A stretch of DNA of 64,000 nt from Acanthosepion esculentum. Its lineage: Eukaryota > Mollusca > Cephalopoda > Sepiida > Sepiidae. The stretch covers positions 9,487,703 to 9,551,702 of the forward strand of contig OZ038480.1 of NCBI GenBank assembly GCA_964036315.1, in the 5' to 3' direction. Positions 35,901-50,559 of this stretch are shown here, in pieces. Position numbers and translations under genes: made by a program. Below the pieces are notes generated by a model, which made no database searches, had not been told where the DNA came from, and saw only the letters and a program-made list of their open reading frames with translations. The stretch's first letter is position 1; the number at the start of each line of letters is the position of its first letter.

Positions 35901-38900
35901 TAATTATCATCATGTGTTAGGTTCTTTCGCAATAGGGTGATTTTGCTTAGATATTTCTATTATGTATAAATTGCCATCATGTATTAGGTTCTTTATCAAT
36001 TGGGTGATTTTGCTTAGACATTTCTACTATGGATAAATTACCATCATATATTAGGTTTTTCGCAATAGGGGGATTTTCCTTAGACATTTCTATTATGGAT
36101 AAATTACCATCATGTATTAGGTTCTTTCTCAATAGGGTGATTTCGCTTAGACATTTCTATTATGGATAATTTATCATCATGTGTTAGGTTCTTTCGCAAT
36201 AGGGTGATTTGTCTTAGACATTTCTACTATGGATAAATTACTATCATGTATTAGGTTCTTTCTACATTGGGTGATTTCGCATAGACATTTCTATTATGGA
36301 TAAATTAACATCATGTGTTAGGTTCTTTCGCAATAGGGTGATTTTGCTTAGTCATTTCTATTATGGAAAAATTACCATCATGTGTTAGGTTCTTTCGAAA
36401 TAGGGGTATTTTGCTTAGATATTTCTATTATGGATAAATTACCATCATGTATTAGGTTCTTTTGCAATAGGGTGATATTGCTTAGACATTACTATTATGG
36501 ATGAATTACCAGCATGCATTAGGTTCTTTCTCAATACGGTGATTTCGCTGAGGCAATTCTATTATGCATAAAATATCATCATGTGTTAGTTTCTTTCGCA
36601 GTATCGTGATTTTGCTTAGACATTTCTATTATGGATAAATTACCATCATATATTAGGTTCTTTCTCAATAGGGTGATTTCGCTTAGATATTTCTATTATG
36701 GATAAATTATCATCATGTGTTAGGTTCTTTCGCAATAGGGTGATTTTGCTTAGACATTTCTATTATGGATAAATTACCATCATGTGTTAGGTTCTTTCGC
36801 AATAAGGGTATTTTGCTTAGACATTTCTATTATGGATAAATTACCATCATGTATTAGGTTCTTTCACAATATGCTGATTTTGCTTAGACATTTCTATTAT
36901 GGATAAATTACCATCATGTATTAGGTTCTTTCGCAATAGTGTGATTTTGCTTAGACATTTCTATTATGGATAAATTACCATCATGTATTAGGTTCTTTCT
37001 CAATAGGGTGATTTCGCTTAGACATTTCTATTGTGGATAATTTATCATCATGTGTTAGGTTCTTTCGCAATAGGGTGATTTTTCTTAGACTTTTCTCCTA
37101 TGGATAAATTTCTGTCATGTATTAGGTTCATTCTCAATTAGGTGATTTCGCTTAGACATTTCTATTATGGATAAATTATCATCATGTGTTAGGTTCTTTC
37201 GCAATAAGGTGATTTTGCTTAGACATTTCTACAATGGATAAATTACCATCGTATATTAGGTTCTTTCGCAATAGGGTGATTTTGCTTAGACATTTCTATT
37301 ATGGATAAATTACCATCATGAATTAGGTTCTTTCTCAATAGGGTGATTTCGCTTAGACATCTCTATTATGGATAAATTATCATCATGTTTTAGGTTCTTT
37401 CGAAATAGGGTGATTTTGCTTAGACATTTCTATTATGGTTAAATTACCATCATTTATTAGGTTCTTTCGCAATAAGGTGATTTTGCTTAGACATTTCTAT
37501 TATGGATAAATTACCATCATGTGTTAGGTTCTTTCGCAATAAGGGTGATTTCGCTTAGACATTTCTATTATGGATAAATTATCATCATGTGTTATGTACT
37601 TTCGCAATAGGTTGATTTTGCATAGACATTTCTATTATGGATAAATTACCATCATGTTTTAGGTTCTTTCGCAATAGGGCGATTTTGTTTAGTTATTTCT
37701 AATATGGATAAATTGCCATCATGTGTTAGGTTCTTTCGCAATACGGTGATTTTGCTTAGACATTTCTATTATGGTTAAATTACCATCATATATTAGGTTC
37801 TTTCGCAATAGGGTGATTTTGCTTAGACATTTCTATTATGGATAAATTACCATCATGTATTAGGTTCTTTCACAATATGGTGATTTTTTTAGAATTTTCT
37901 ACTATGGATAAATTACTGTCATATATTAGGTTCTTTCTCAACTGGGTGATTTCGCTTAGACATTTCTATTACGGATAAATTATCATCATATGTTAGGTTC
38001 TTTCGCAATACGGTGATTTTGCTTAGACATTTCTATTATGGATAAATTACCATCATGTATTAGGTTCTTTTGCAACAGGGTGATTTTGCTTAGAAATTTC
38101 TATTATGGTTAAATTTCCATCATGTTTTAAGTTCTTTCTCAATAGGGGCATTTTGCTTAGACATTTCTATTATGGATAAATTACCATCATGTTTTAGGTT
38201 CTTTCGCAATAGGGTGATTTTGCTTAGACATTTCTACTATGGATAAATTACCAACATGTGTTAGGTTCTTTCGCAATAGGGTGATGTCACTTAGACATTT
38301 CTATTATGGATAAATTGCCATCATGTATGATGTTCTTTCGCGATAGGGTGATTTTGCTGTGACATTTCTATTATGGATAAAATACCATCATGTATTAGGT
38401 TCTTTCAAAATAAGGTGATTTCGCTTAGACATTTCTATTATGGATAAATTATCATCATGTGTTATGTTCTTTCGCAATAGCGTGATTTTGCATAGACATT
38501 TCTATTATGGATAAATTACCATCATGTACTAGGTTCTTTCACAATAGGGCGATTTTGCTTAGACATTACTGATATGGATAAATTGCCATCATGTATTAGG
38601 TTCTTTCGCAATGGGTTGATTTTGCTTAGACATTTCTATTATGGATAAATTACCATCATATATGAAGTTTTTTCGCCATAGTGTGATTTTGCTTAGACAT
38701 TTCTATTATGGATAAGTTACCATCATATATTAAGTTCTTTAACAATATGGTGATTTTGCTTAGACATTTCTATTATGGATAAATGACCATCATGTATTAG
38801 GTCCTTTCGCAATAGGGTGATTTTGCTTAGACATTTCTATTATGGATAAATTATCATCGTGTGTTATGTTCTTCCGCAATAGCGTGATTTTGCTTAGATA

Positions 38901-40020
38901 TTTCTATTATGGATAAATTGCCGACTTACATTATGTCTTTTCGGAATGGAGTGATTTTTCTTAGACATTTCTATTATGGGTTAAATTACCACCATGTATT
39001 AGTTTCTTTCACAATGGGTGCTTTTTATTAGACATTTCTATTATGGATAAATTACCATCATGTGTTAGGTTCTTTTGCAAGAGGGTGATTTGGCTTAGCA
39101 TTTCTATTATTGATAAATTACCATCATGTGTTAGGTTCTTTCCCAATAGTGTGATTTTTCTTAGAGATTTCTATTATGGATAAATTACCATCATTTATTA
39201 GGTTCTTTCGCAATAGCGTGATATTGCTTAGACATTTCTATTATGGATAAATTACCATCATGTATTAGGTTCATTCGACATAGTGTGATTTGGCTTGGAC
39301 ATTTCTATTATGGATCAATTACCATCATGTATTAGGTTCTTTCGCAGTAGGGTGATTTTGCTTATATATTTCTCTTATGGATAAATTACCATCATGTATT
39401 ATTTCTTTCGCAATAGTGTGATTTTGCTTAGACATTATGGATAAATTCCCATCATGTATTAGATTCTTTCACAATAGGGTGATTTCGCTTAGACATTTCT
39501 ATTATCGATAAATTACCATCATATATTAGGTTTTTTGCAATAGGGTGATTTTCTTCGAAATTTCTATTATGGATAAATTAACATCGTGTGTTAGGTTCGT
39601 TCGCAATAAGGTGATTTTGCTTAGACATTTCTATTATGGGTAAATTACCATGATGTATTAGGTTATTTGACAATAGGGTGGTTTCGCTTAGACATTTCTA
39701 TTATGGATAAATTTCCATCATCTATTACGTTCTTTCGCAATAGGTGATTTTGCTTAGACATTTCTATTATGTATAAATTACCCTGATGTATTAGTTTCTT
39801 TCGCAATGGAGTGATTTTGCTCAGACATTTCTATTATGGATAAATTACCATCATGTGTTAGGTTCTTTCGCAATATGGAGATTTTGCTTAGACATTTCTA
39901 TTATGGATAAATTGCCAACATGTATTATGTTCTTTCGCAATAGGGTGATTTTTCTTATATATTTCAATTATGGATAAATTACAATCATGTATTAGGTTCT
40001 TTCACAATAGTGTGAATTTG
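29815..40020 (+). repeat. 5-kb direct duplication within the array
   Basis: Copy 1 is about 29815-35215 and copy 2 about 35948-40020, separated by about 730 bp. The offset is 6133 at the start, drops to 5933 near 30.3 kb (three monomers missing from copy 2), to 5801 near 32.6 kb (two more missing) and to 4813 near 34.7 kb (two 461-bp units and one monomer more in copy 1). Markers include TTCGCGATAGGGTGATTTTG with GCTGTGACA (near 32405 and 38340). The copies are very similar, so the event is recent relative to the array's average divergence. Confidence 0.88.
33262..34650 (+). repeat. 461-bp higher-order unit, three tandem copies
   Basis: Seven variant monomers (including shortened ones, hence 461 and not 469 bp) are repeated three times almost without change. 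The marker TTTTGCAAGAGTGTGATTTG starts at 33271, 33732 and 34193. The unit also contains a shortened monomer, CTTAGACATTATGGATAAAT. The paralogous block at about 39073 holds a single copy, so this amplification happened after the 5-kb duplication. Confidence 0.92.
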
Positions 40021-42379
40021 CTTAGACATTTCTATTATGGATAAATTACCATCATGTGTTAAGTTTTTTGCAATACGGTGATTTTGCTTCGACATTTTTA
40101 TTATGGATAAATTATCATCGTCTGTTAGATTCTTTTGCAATAAGGTGATTTTGCTTAGACATTTCTATTATGGATAAATTACCATCATGTATTAGGTTCT
40201 TTAACAAGAGGGTGATTTGGCTTAGACATTTCTATTATGGATAAATTACCATCATGTGTTAGGTTCTTTCGCAATATGGAGATTTTGCTTAGACATTTCT
40301 ATTATGGATAAATTGCCATCATGTATTATGTTCTTTCACAATAGGGTGATTTTGCTTAGACATTTCTATTATGGATAAATTGCCAACTTACATTTTGTCT
40401 TTTCGGAATGGAATCATTTTTCTTAGACATTTCTATTATCGATAAATTACCATCATGTATTAGGTTATTTCGCAATAGGGTGATTTTGCTTACACATTTC
40501 TATTATTGATAAAATACCATCATGTATTAGGTGCTTTCACAACAGTGTGATTTCGCTTAGACATTTCTGTTATGGATAAATTATCATCATGTGTTAGGTT
40601 CTTTCGCAATAGGGTGATTCTATTAGACACTTCTATTATGGATAAATTACCACCATGTATTAGGATCTTTCACAATAGTGTTCTTTTTTTAGACATTCCT
40701 ATTATGTATATATTACCATCATGTATTAGGTGCTTTCGCAATAGGGTTATTTTGCTTAGACAATTATATTAAGTATAAATTACCATCATGTATTAGGTTC
40801 TGTCGACATAGGGGGATTTTCCGTAGACGTTTCTATTATGGATGAATCATCATCATGTATTAGTTTCTTTTGCAATATGGTGATTTTGCTTAGACATTTC
40901 TTTTATGAATAAATTACCATCATTTATTTGGTTTTGTCGCAATAGGGTGATATTGCTTAGACATTTTTCTCATGGATAAATTACCATCATGTATTATGTT
41001 CTTTCGCAATAGGGTGATTTTGCATAGACATTTCTATTATGGATAAATTACCATCATATATTAGGTTCATTCGCAATAGTGTTATGTGGCTTAGACATTT
41101 CTATTATGGATAAATTACCATCATGTATTAGGTTCTTTCACAATGGGGTAATTTCGCTTAGACATTTCTATTATGGATACATTACTGTCATGTATTAGGT
41201 TCTTTCGCAATAGGGAGATTTATCTTAGACATTTCAATTATGGATAAATTACCAACATGTATTAGGTTCTTTCGCATTAGGGTGATTTTGCTTAGATATT
41301 TTTATTATGGATAAATTACCATCATGTATTAGGTTATTTGGCAATAGTGTGATTTTGCTTAGACATTTCTATCATAGATAAATTACCATCATGTATTATT
41401 TTCTTTAGTAATAGGGTGATTTTGCTTAGATATTTCTATCATGGATAAATTACCATCATATATTAGGTTCTGTCGCAATAGGGTGATTTTGCTTAGACAT
41501 TTCTATTATGGAAAAATTACCATCATGTATAAGGTTCTTTCGCTATAGGGTGATTTTGCTTAGATATTTCTATTATGGATAAATTACCATCATATATTAG
41601 GTTCTTTCACAATTGGGTAATTTTGCTTAAATATTTCTATTATGGATAAATTACCCTCATGTCTTAGGTTCTTTTGCAATGGTTGATTTTGCTTAGACAT
41701 TTCTATTATGGATAAATTACCATCATGTTTTAGGTTCTTTCGCAATAGCAGATTTTGCTTAGTCATTTCGTTTATGGATAAATTACCATCATGTATTAGG
41801 TTCTTTCGCAAAAGGGTGATTTGGCTTACATATTTCTATTATGGATAAATTACCATCATGTATTAGGTTCTTTCACAATAAGGTGATTTCTCGTAGACAT
41901 TTCTATTATGGATAAATTACCATCATATATTAGGTTCTTTCGCAATAGGGTGATTTTGCTTAGACATTTCTATCATGGATAAATTACCATCATGTATTAG
42001 GTTCTTTCGCAATAGGGTGATTTGCTTAAACTTTTCTATTATGGATAAATTACTACTATGTATTACGTTCTTTCGCAATAGTGTGATTTCGCATAGACAT
42101 TTCTATTATGGATAAATTACCATCATGTATTAGGTTCTTTCGCAATATTGTGATTTCGATTAGAATTTTCTATTATGGATAAGTTACCATCATGTATTAG
42201 GTTATTTCGCAATAGGGTGATTTATCTTAGACATTTCTATTATGGATAAATTACCATCATGTATTAGGTTCTTTCACAATAGTGTGATTTCGATTAGACA
42301 TTTCTATTATGGATAAGTTACCATCATGTATTAGGTTCTTTCGCAATAGGGTGATTTTGCTTAGACATTTCTATTATGG

Positions 42380-45300
42380 AAAAATTACCATCATGTATTA
42401 GGTTCTTTCACAATAGGGTGATTTTGCTTAAACATTTCTACTATGTATAAATTACCATCTTCTATTAGGTTCTTTCACTATAGTGTCAAGTCGCTGAGTC
42501 ATATCTATTATGGATAAATTATCATCATGTATTAGGTTCTTTCACAATATGGTGATTTCGCTTAGACATTTCTATTATGGATAAATTATCATCATATGTT
42601 AGGTTCTTTCGCAATAGCGTGATTTCGCTTAGACATTTCTCTTATGGATAAATTATCATCATGTATTAGTTTCTTTTGCGTTGGGATGATTTTGCTTAGA
42701 CATTTCTATTATGGATAAATTACCATCATATATTAGGTTCTTTCGCAATAGGGTGATTTTGCTTAGACATTTCTATTATAGATAAATTACCATCATGTAT
42801 TAGGTTCTTTCGCAATAAGGTGATTTTGCTTAGACATATCTATTATGGATAAATTACCATCATGTATTAAGTTCTTTCACAATGGGGTGATTTTGCTTAG
42901 TCATATCTATTATGGATAAATTATCATCATGTGTTAGTTTCTGTCGCAATAGGTGATTCTGCTTAGACATTTCTATTATGGATAAATTACCATCATGTAT
43001 TAGGTTCTTTTGCAATAGGTAGATTTTGCTTAGACATTTCTATTATGGATAAATTACCATCATGTATTAGTTTCTTTCGCAATAGATTGATTTTTCTTTA
43101 GACATTTTTATTATAGATAAATTACCATCATGTAATAGGTTCTTTCGCTATAGGGTGATTTTGCTTAGACATTTCTATTATGTATAAATTATCATCATGT
43201 GTTTGGTTCTTTCGCAATAGGGTGATTTCGCTTAGTCATTTCTATTATGGATAAATTATCATCATGTATTAGGTTCTTCCGCATTAGTGTGATTTTGCTT
43301 AGACATTTCTATTATGGATAAATTACCATCATATATTAGGGCCTTTCGCAATAGTATGATTTTGCTTAGACATTTCTATTATGGAAAAATTACCATCATG
43401 TATTAGGTTCTTTCACAATAGGGTGATTTTGCTTAAACATTTCTATTATGGATAAATTACCATCTTCTATTATGTACTTTCACTATAGTGTCATGTCGCT
43501 GAGTCATATCTATTATGGATAAATTATCATCATGTGTTAGGTTCTTTCACAATAGGGTGATTTTGCTTATATATTTCTATTGTGGAAAAATTACCATCAT
43601 GTATTAGGTTCTTTCGCTATAGGTTGATTTCGCTGAGACATTTCTATTATGGATAAATTACCATCGTGTATTTTGTTCTTTCACAATAGAGAGATTTTGC
43701 TTACACATTTCTATTATGGATAAATTACCATCATGTATTAGGTTCTTTCGCAATAGGGTGATTTTTCTTAGAGATTTCGATTATGGATAAATTACCATCA
43801 TGTATTATGTTCTTTCGCAATAGGGTGATTTTGCTTAGATATTACTATTATGGATAAATTACCGTCATGCATTAGGTTCTTTCAAATTAGGGTGATTTCG
43901 CTTAGACATTTCTATTATGGATAAATTACCATCATGTATTAGGTTCTTTCGCAATAGGGTGATTTATATTAGACATTCCTATTATGGATAAATTACCACC
44001 ATATATTAGGTTCTTTCACACTAGGGTGATTTCGCTTAGACATATCTATTATGGATAAATTACCATCATCTATTTTGTTCTTTTGCAATAGTTTGATTTT
44101 GCTTAGACATTTCTATTATGGATATGTTACCCTCATGTATTACTTTCTTTCGCAATAGGGTGATTTTGCTTAGACATTACTATTATGGGTAAATTACCAT
44201 CATATATTAGGTTCTTTCGCAATAGGGTGATTTTGCTTAGATATTTCTATCATGGATATATTATCATCATGTTTTAAGTTCTGTCGTAATAGGGTGATTT
44301 TGCTTAAACATTTCTATTATGGATAAATTACCATCATATATTAGGTTCTTTCGCAATAGGGTGATTTTGCTTAGACATTTAGATTATGTATAAATTACCA
44401 TCATGTATTACGTTCTTTCGCAATTGGGTGATTTTGCTTAGACATTTCTATCATGGATAAATTACCATCATGTATTAGGTTCTTTCACAATAATGTTGTT
44501 TTGTTTAGACATTTCTATTATGGATAAATTACCATCATGTATTAATTTCTGTCGCAATAAGGTGATTTTCTTAGACATATCTATTATGGATAAATTACCA
44601 TCATGTATTAGATTGTTTCACAATGGGGTGATTTCGCTTAGATATTTCTATTATGGATAAATTACCATCATATATTAGGTTCTTTCACAATATGGTGATT
44701 TCGCTTAGACATTTCTATTATGGATAAATTATCATCATGTATTAGTTTCTTTCGCGTTAGGATGATTTTGCTTAGACATTTCTATTATAGATAAATTACC
44801 ATCATGTATTAGGTTCTTTGGCAATAAGGTGATTTTGCTTAGACATATCTATTATGGATAAATTACCATCATGTATTAGGTTCTTTCACAATGAAGTGAT
44901 TTTGCTTAGTCATATCTATTATGGATAAATTATCATCATGTGTTAGTTTCTTTTGCAATAGGTGATTCTGCTTAGACATTTCTATTATGGATAAATTACC
45001 ATCATGTATTAGTTTCTTTCGCAATAGGTTGATTTTTCCTTAGACATTTCTTTTATAGATAAATGACCATCATGTATTAGGTTCTTTCGCTATAGGATGA
45101 TTTTTCTTATACATTTCTATTATGTATAAATTATCATCATGTATTAGGTCCTTCTGCATTAGTGTGATTTTGCTTAGACATTTCTATTATAGATAAATTA
45201 CCATCAAGTATTAGGTTCTTTCGCAATAGGGTGATTTTGCTTAGACATTTCCATTATGGATAAATTACGATCATGTATTAGGTTCTTTCGCAATAATGTG

Positions 45301-46450
45301 ATTTTGCTTAGACATATATATTATGGATAAATTACCATCATGTATTAGGTTATTTCACAATCGTGTGATTTCGCTTAGACATTTCTATTATGGATAAAAT
45401 ACAATCATGTATTAGGTTCTTTCACAATAGTGTGATTTCGCTTAGACATTTCTATTATAGACAAATTATCATGTGTTAGGTTCTTTCACAATAGTGTGAT
45501 TTCGCTTAGACATTTCAATTATGGATAAATTATCAACATTTGTTAGGTTCTTTCGCAATAGGTGATTTTGCTTAGACATTTCTATTATGGATAAATTGCC
45601 ATCATGTATTAGGTTCTTTCACAATAGGGTGATTTTGCTTAGATATTTCTATTATGAATAAATTACCATCATGTATTCGGTTCTTTCGCAATAGGGCGAT
45701 TTCGCTTAGACATTTCTATTATGGATAAATTATCATCATGTGTTAAGTTCTGTCGCAATTGGGTGATTTTGCTTAGACATTTCTAGTATGGATAAATTAC
45801 CATCATGTATTATGTTCTTTCGCAATAGGTGGATTTTGCCTAGACATTTCTATTATAGATAAATTACCATCATGTATTAGGTTCTTTCGCAATAGGGTGA
45901 TTTCTCTTAGACATATCTATTATGGATAAATTAAAATCATGTATTAGGTTCTTTCACAATAGGGTGATTTCGCTTAGGCATTTCTATTATGGATAAATTA
46001 TCATCATATGTTAGGTTCTTTCGCAATAGGGTGATTTCGCTTAAACATTTCTATTATGGATAAATTACCATCAAGTATTAGTTTTTTTTCACAATGGGGT
46101 GATTTCGCTTAGACATTTCTATTATGGATAAATTACCATCATGTGTTAGGTTCTTTGGCAATAGGGTGATTTCGCTTAGACATTTCTATTATGGATAAAT
46201 TACCATCATATATTAGGTTCTTTCACAATATGGTGATTTCGCTTAGACATTTCTATTATGGATAAATTATCATCATGTATTAGTTTCTTTCGCGTTAGGA
46301 TGATTTTGCTTAGACATTTCTATTATAGATAAATTACCATCATGTATTAGGTTCTTTGGCAATAAGGTGATTTTGCTTAGACATATCTATTATGGATAAA
46401 TTACCATCATGTATTAGGTTCTTTCACAATGAAGTGATTTTGCTTAGTCA
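42380..46450 (+). repeat. Higher-order repeats of 1005 and 1538 bp
   Basis: The unusual monomer with GTCGCTGAGTCATATCTATT occurs at about 42490 and 43495 (offset 1005, exactly 15 monomers). The run with TTCTTTCGCGTTAGGATGAT followed by a GGCAATAAGG monomer occurs at 44751 and 46289 (offset 1538, 23 monomers minus 3 bp). Confidence 0.8.
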
Positions 46451-49400
46451 TTTCTATTATGGATAAATTACCATCATATATTAGGTTATTTCACAATAGG
46501 TTGATTTTGCTTAGACATTTCTATTATGGATAAATTATCATCATGTGTTAGGTTCTTTGGCAATAGGGTGATTTCGCTTAGACATTTCTATTATGGATAT
46601 ATTATCATCATGTATTAGGTTCTTTCGCATTAGGGTGATTTTGCCTAGACATTTATATTATGGATAAATTACCATCATGTATTAGGTTCTTTCGCAATAC
46701 GGTGATTTTGCTTAGACATTTCTATTATGGATAAATTACGATCATGTATTAGGTTCTTTCGCAATGAGTTGATTTTGCTTAGATATATTTAATATGGATA
46801 AATTAACATCATGTATTAGGTTCTTTCACAATAGGGTGATTTCGCTTAGACATTTCTATTATGGATAAATTATCATCATTTGTTATGTTCTTTCGCAATA
46901 GGGTGATTTTGCTTAGACATTTCTATTATGGATGAATTACCATCATGTATTAGGTTCTTTCGCAATAGGTTGATTTTGCTTAGACATTTCTATTATGGAT
47001 AAATTACCATCATGTATTAGGTTATTTCACAATAGGGTGATTTTGCTTAGACATTTCTATTATGGATAAATTATCATCATGTTTAGGTTCTTTCGCAATA
47101 GGGTGATTTCGCTTAGTCATTTCTATTATGTATATATTATCATCATATATTAGGTTCTTTCGCATAAGGGTGATTTTGCTTAGACATTTATATTATGGAT
47201 AAATTACCATCATGTATTAGGTTCTTTCGCAATAGTGTGATTTTGCGTAGACATTTCTATTATGGATAAATTACCATCATGTATTAGGTTCTTTCGCAAT
47301 AAGGTGATTTTGCTTAGACATATCTATTATGGATAAATTACCATCATACATTAGGTTCTTTCACAATGGGGTGATTTTGCTTAGTCATATCTATTATGGA
47401 TAAATTATCATCATGTGTTAGGTCCTGTTGCAATACGGTGATTCTGCTTAGAAAATTTCTATTATGGATAAATTACCATCATGTATTAGGTTATTTTGCA
47501 AATGGGAGATTTTGCTTAGACATTTCTATTATGGGTAAATTATCATCATGTATTAGGTTCTTTCGCATTAGGGTGATTTTGCTTAGACATTTCTATTATG
47601 GATAAATTACCATCATGTAATTGGTTCTTTCGCAATAGTGTGATTTTGCTTAGACATTTCTATTATAGATAAATTACCATCATGTATTAGGTTCTTTCGC
47701 CATAGTTTTATTTTGCTTCGACATTTCTATTATGGATAAATTACCATCATGTATTAGGTTCTTTCGCAATAATGTGATTTTGCTTAGACATATCTATTAT
47801 GGATAAATTATCATCATGTATTAGGTTCTTTCACAATGGTGTGATTTCGCTTAGACATTTCTATTATGGATAAATTACCATCATGTATTAGGGTCTTTCA
47901 CAATAGGGTGATTTCGCTTAGACATTTTTATTATGGACAAATTATCCGGTGTTAGGTTCTTTCGCAAGAGGGTGATTTCGCTTAGACATTTCTATTATGG
48001 ATAAATTACCATCATGTGTTAGGTTCTTTCGCAATAGTGTTATTTTGCTTCGACATTTCTATTATGGATAAATTACCATCATGTATTAGGTTCTTTCATA
48101 ATAATGTGATTTTGCTTAGATATTTCTATTATGGAGAAATTACCATCATGTATTATGTTCTTTCGCAATAGGGTGATTTCACTTAGAAATTTCTATTATG
48201 GATAAATTATCATCATGTGTTAAGTTCTGTCGCAATAGGATGATTTTGCTTAGACATTTCTATTATGGATAAATTACCACCATGTATTAGGTTCTTTCGC
48301 AATAGGGTGATTTTGCTTACACATTTATATTATAGATAAATTACCATCATGTATTAGGTTCTTTCGCAATAGGTTGATTTTGCTTAGACATTTCTATTAC
48401 AGATAAATTACCATCATGCATTAAGTTCTTTCGCAATAGTGTGATTTTGCTTAGACATTTCTATTATAGATAAATTACCATCATGTATTAAGTTCTTTCG
48501 CAATAGGGTGATTTGTCTTAGACATTTATATATGGATAAATTACCATCATGTATTAGGTTCTTTCGCAATAAGGTGATTTTGCTTAGACATATCTATTAT
48601 GGATAAATTACCATCATGTATTAGGTTCTTTCAAAATGGGGTTATTTCGCTTAGACATTTCAATTATGGATAAATTACCATCATGTATTAGTTTCTTTCA
48701 CAATAGTGTGATTTCGCTTAGACATTTCTATTATGGACAAATTATCATGTGTTCGGTTCTTTTGCAATAGGGTGATTTCGCTTAGGCATTTCTATTTTGG
48801 ATAAATTATCATCATGTGTTAGGTTCTTTCGCAATAGTGTGATTTTGCTTTGACATTTCTATTATGGATAAATTACCATCATGTATTAGGTTCTTTCGCA
48901 ATAGGGTGATTTTGCTTAGACATTTCTATTATGGATAAATTACCATCATATATTAGGTTCATTCGCAATAGGGTGATTTCGCTTAGACATTTCTATCATG
49001 GATAAATTACCATCATGTATTAGGTTCTTTCACAATAGGGTGATTTTGCTTAAACATTTCTATTATGGATAAATTACCATCATATATTAGGTTCTTTAAC
49101 AATAGGGTGATTTTGCTTAGACATTTCTATTATGGATAAATTACCATCATGTATTAGGTTCTTTCACAATAGGGTGATTTTGCTTAAACATTTCTATTAT
49201 GGATAAATTACCATCATGTATTAGGTTCTTTGACAATGGGGTGATTTGCTTAGTCATATCTATTATGGATAAATTATCATCATGTGTTAGGTTCTGTCGC
49301 AATAGTGTGATTCTGCTCAGACATTTCTATTATGGATAAATTACCATCATGTATTAGGTTCTTTTGCAATAGGGAGATTTTTCTTAGACATTTCTATTAT

Positions 49401-50559
49401 TGGTAAATTATCATCATGTATTAGGTTATTTCGCATTAGGGTGATTTTGCTTATACATTTCTATTATGGATAAATTACCATCATGTATTTGGTTCTTTCG
49501 CAATAGTGTGATTTTGCTTAGACATTTCTATTATGGATAAATTACCATCATATATTAGGTTCTTTCGCCATAGTGTGATTTTGCTTAGACATTTCTATTG
49601 TGGATAAATTACCATCATGTATTAGGTTCTTTCGCAATAAGTGATTTTGCTTAGACATATCTATTATGGATCAATTACCATCATGTATTATGTTCTTTCA
49701 CAATCGGGTGATTTCGCTTAATCATTTCTATTATGGATAAATTACCATCATGTATTAGGGTCTTTCACAATAGGGTGATTTCGCTTAGACATTTCTATTA
49801 TGGACAAATTATCATCTGTTAGGTTCTTTCGCAATAGGGTGATTACGGTTAGACATTTCTATTATGGATAAATTATCCTCATGTGTTAGGTTCTTTCGCA
49901 ATAGGGTGATTTTGCTTAGACATTTCTATTATGGATAAATTACCATCATCTATTAGGTTCTTTCGCAATAGTGTGATTTTGCTTAGACATTTCAATTATG
50001 GATAAATTACCATCATGTATTAGGTTCTTTCACAATTGTGTGATTTTGCTTAGACATTTCTATTATGGATAATTTACTGTCATGTATTAGGTTCTTTCGC
50101 AATAGGGGGATTTTGCTTAGACATTTCTATTATGGATAAATTAACATCATGTATTAGGTTCTTTCGCAATAGGGTAATTTTGCTTAGACATTTCTATTAT
50201 GGATAAATTACCATCATGTATTATGTTCTTTCACAATAGGGGGATTTAGCTTAGATATTTCTATTATGGATAAATTATCATCATTTTTTAAGTTCTGTCG
50301 CAATTGGGTGATTTTGCTTAGACATTTCTATTATGGATAAATTAACATCATGTATTAGGTTCTTTCGCAATAGGGTGATTTTGCTTAGACATTTCTATTT
50401 ATGGATAAATTACCATCATATATTATGTTCTTTCGCAATAGGTTGATTTTCCTTAGACATTTCTATCATAGATAAATTACCATCATGTATTAGGTTCTTT
50501 CGCAATAGGGTGATTTCGCTTAGACATTTCTATTATGGAAAAATTACCATCATGTATTA

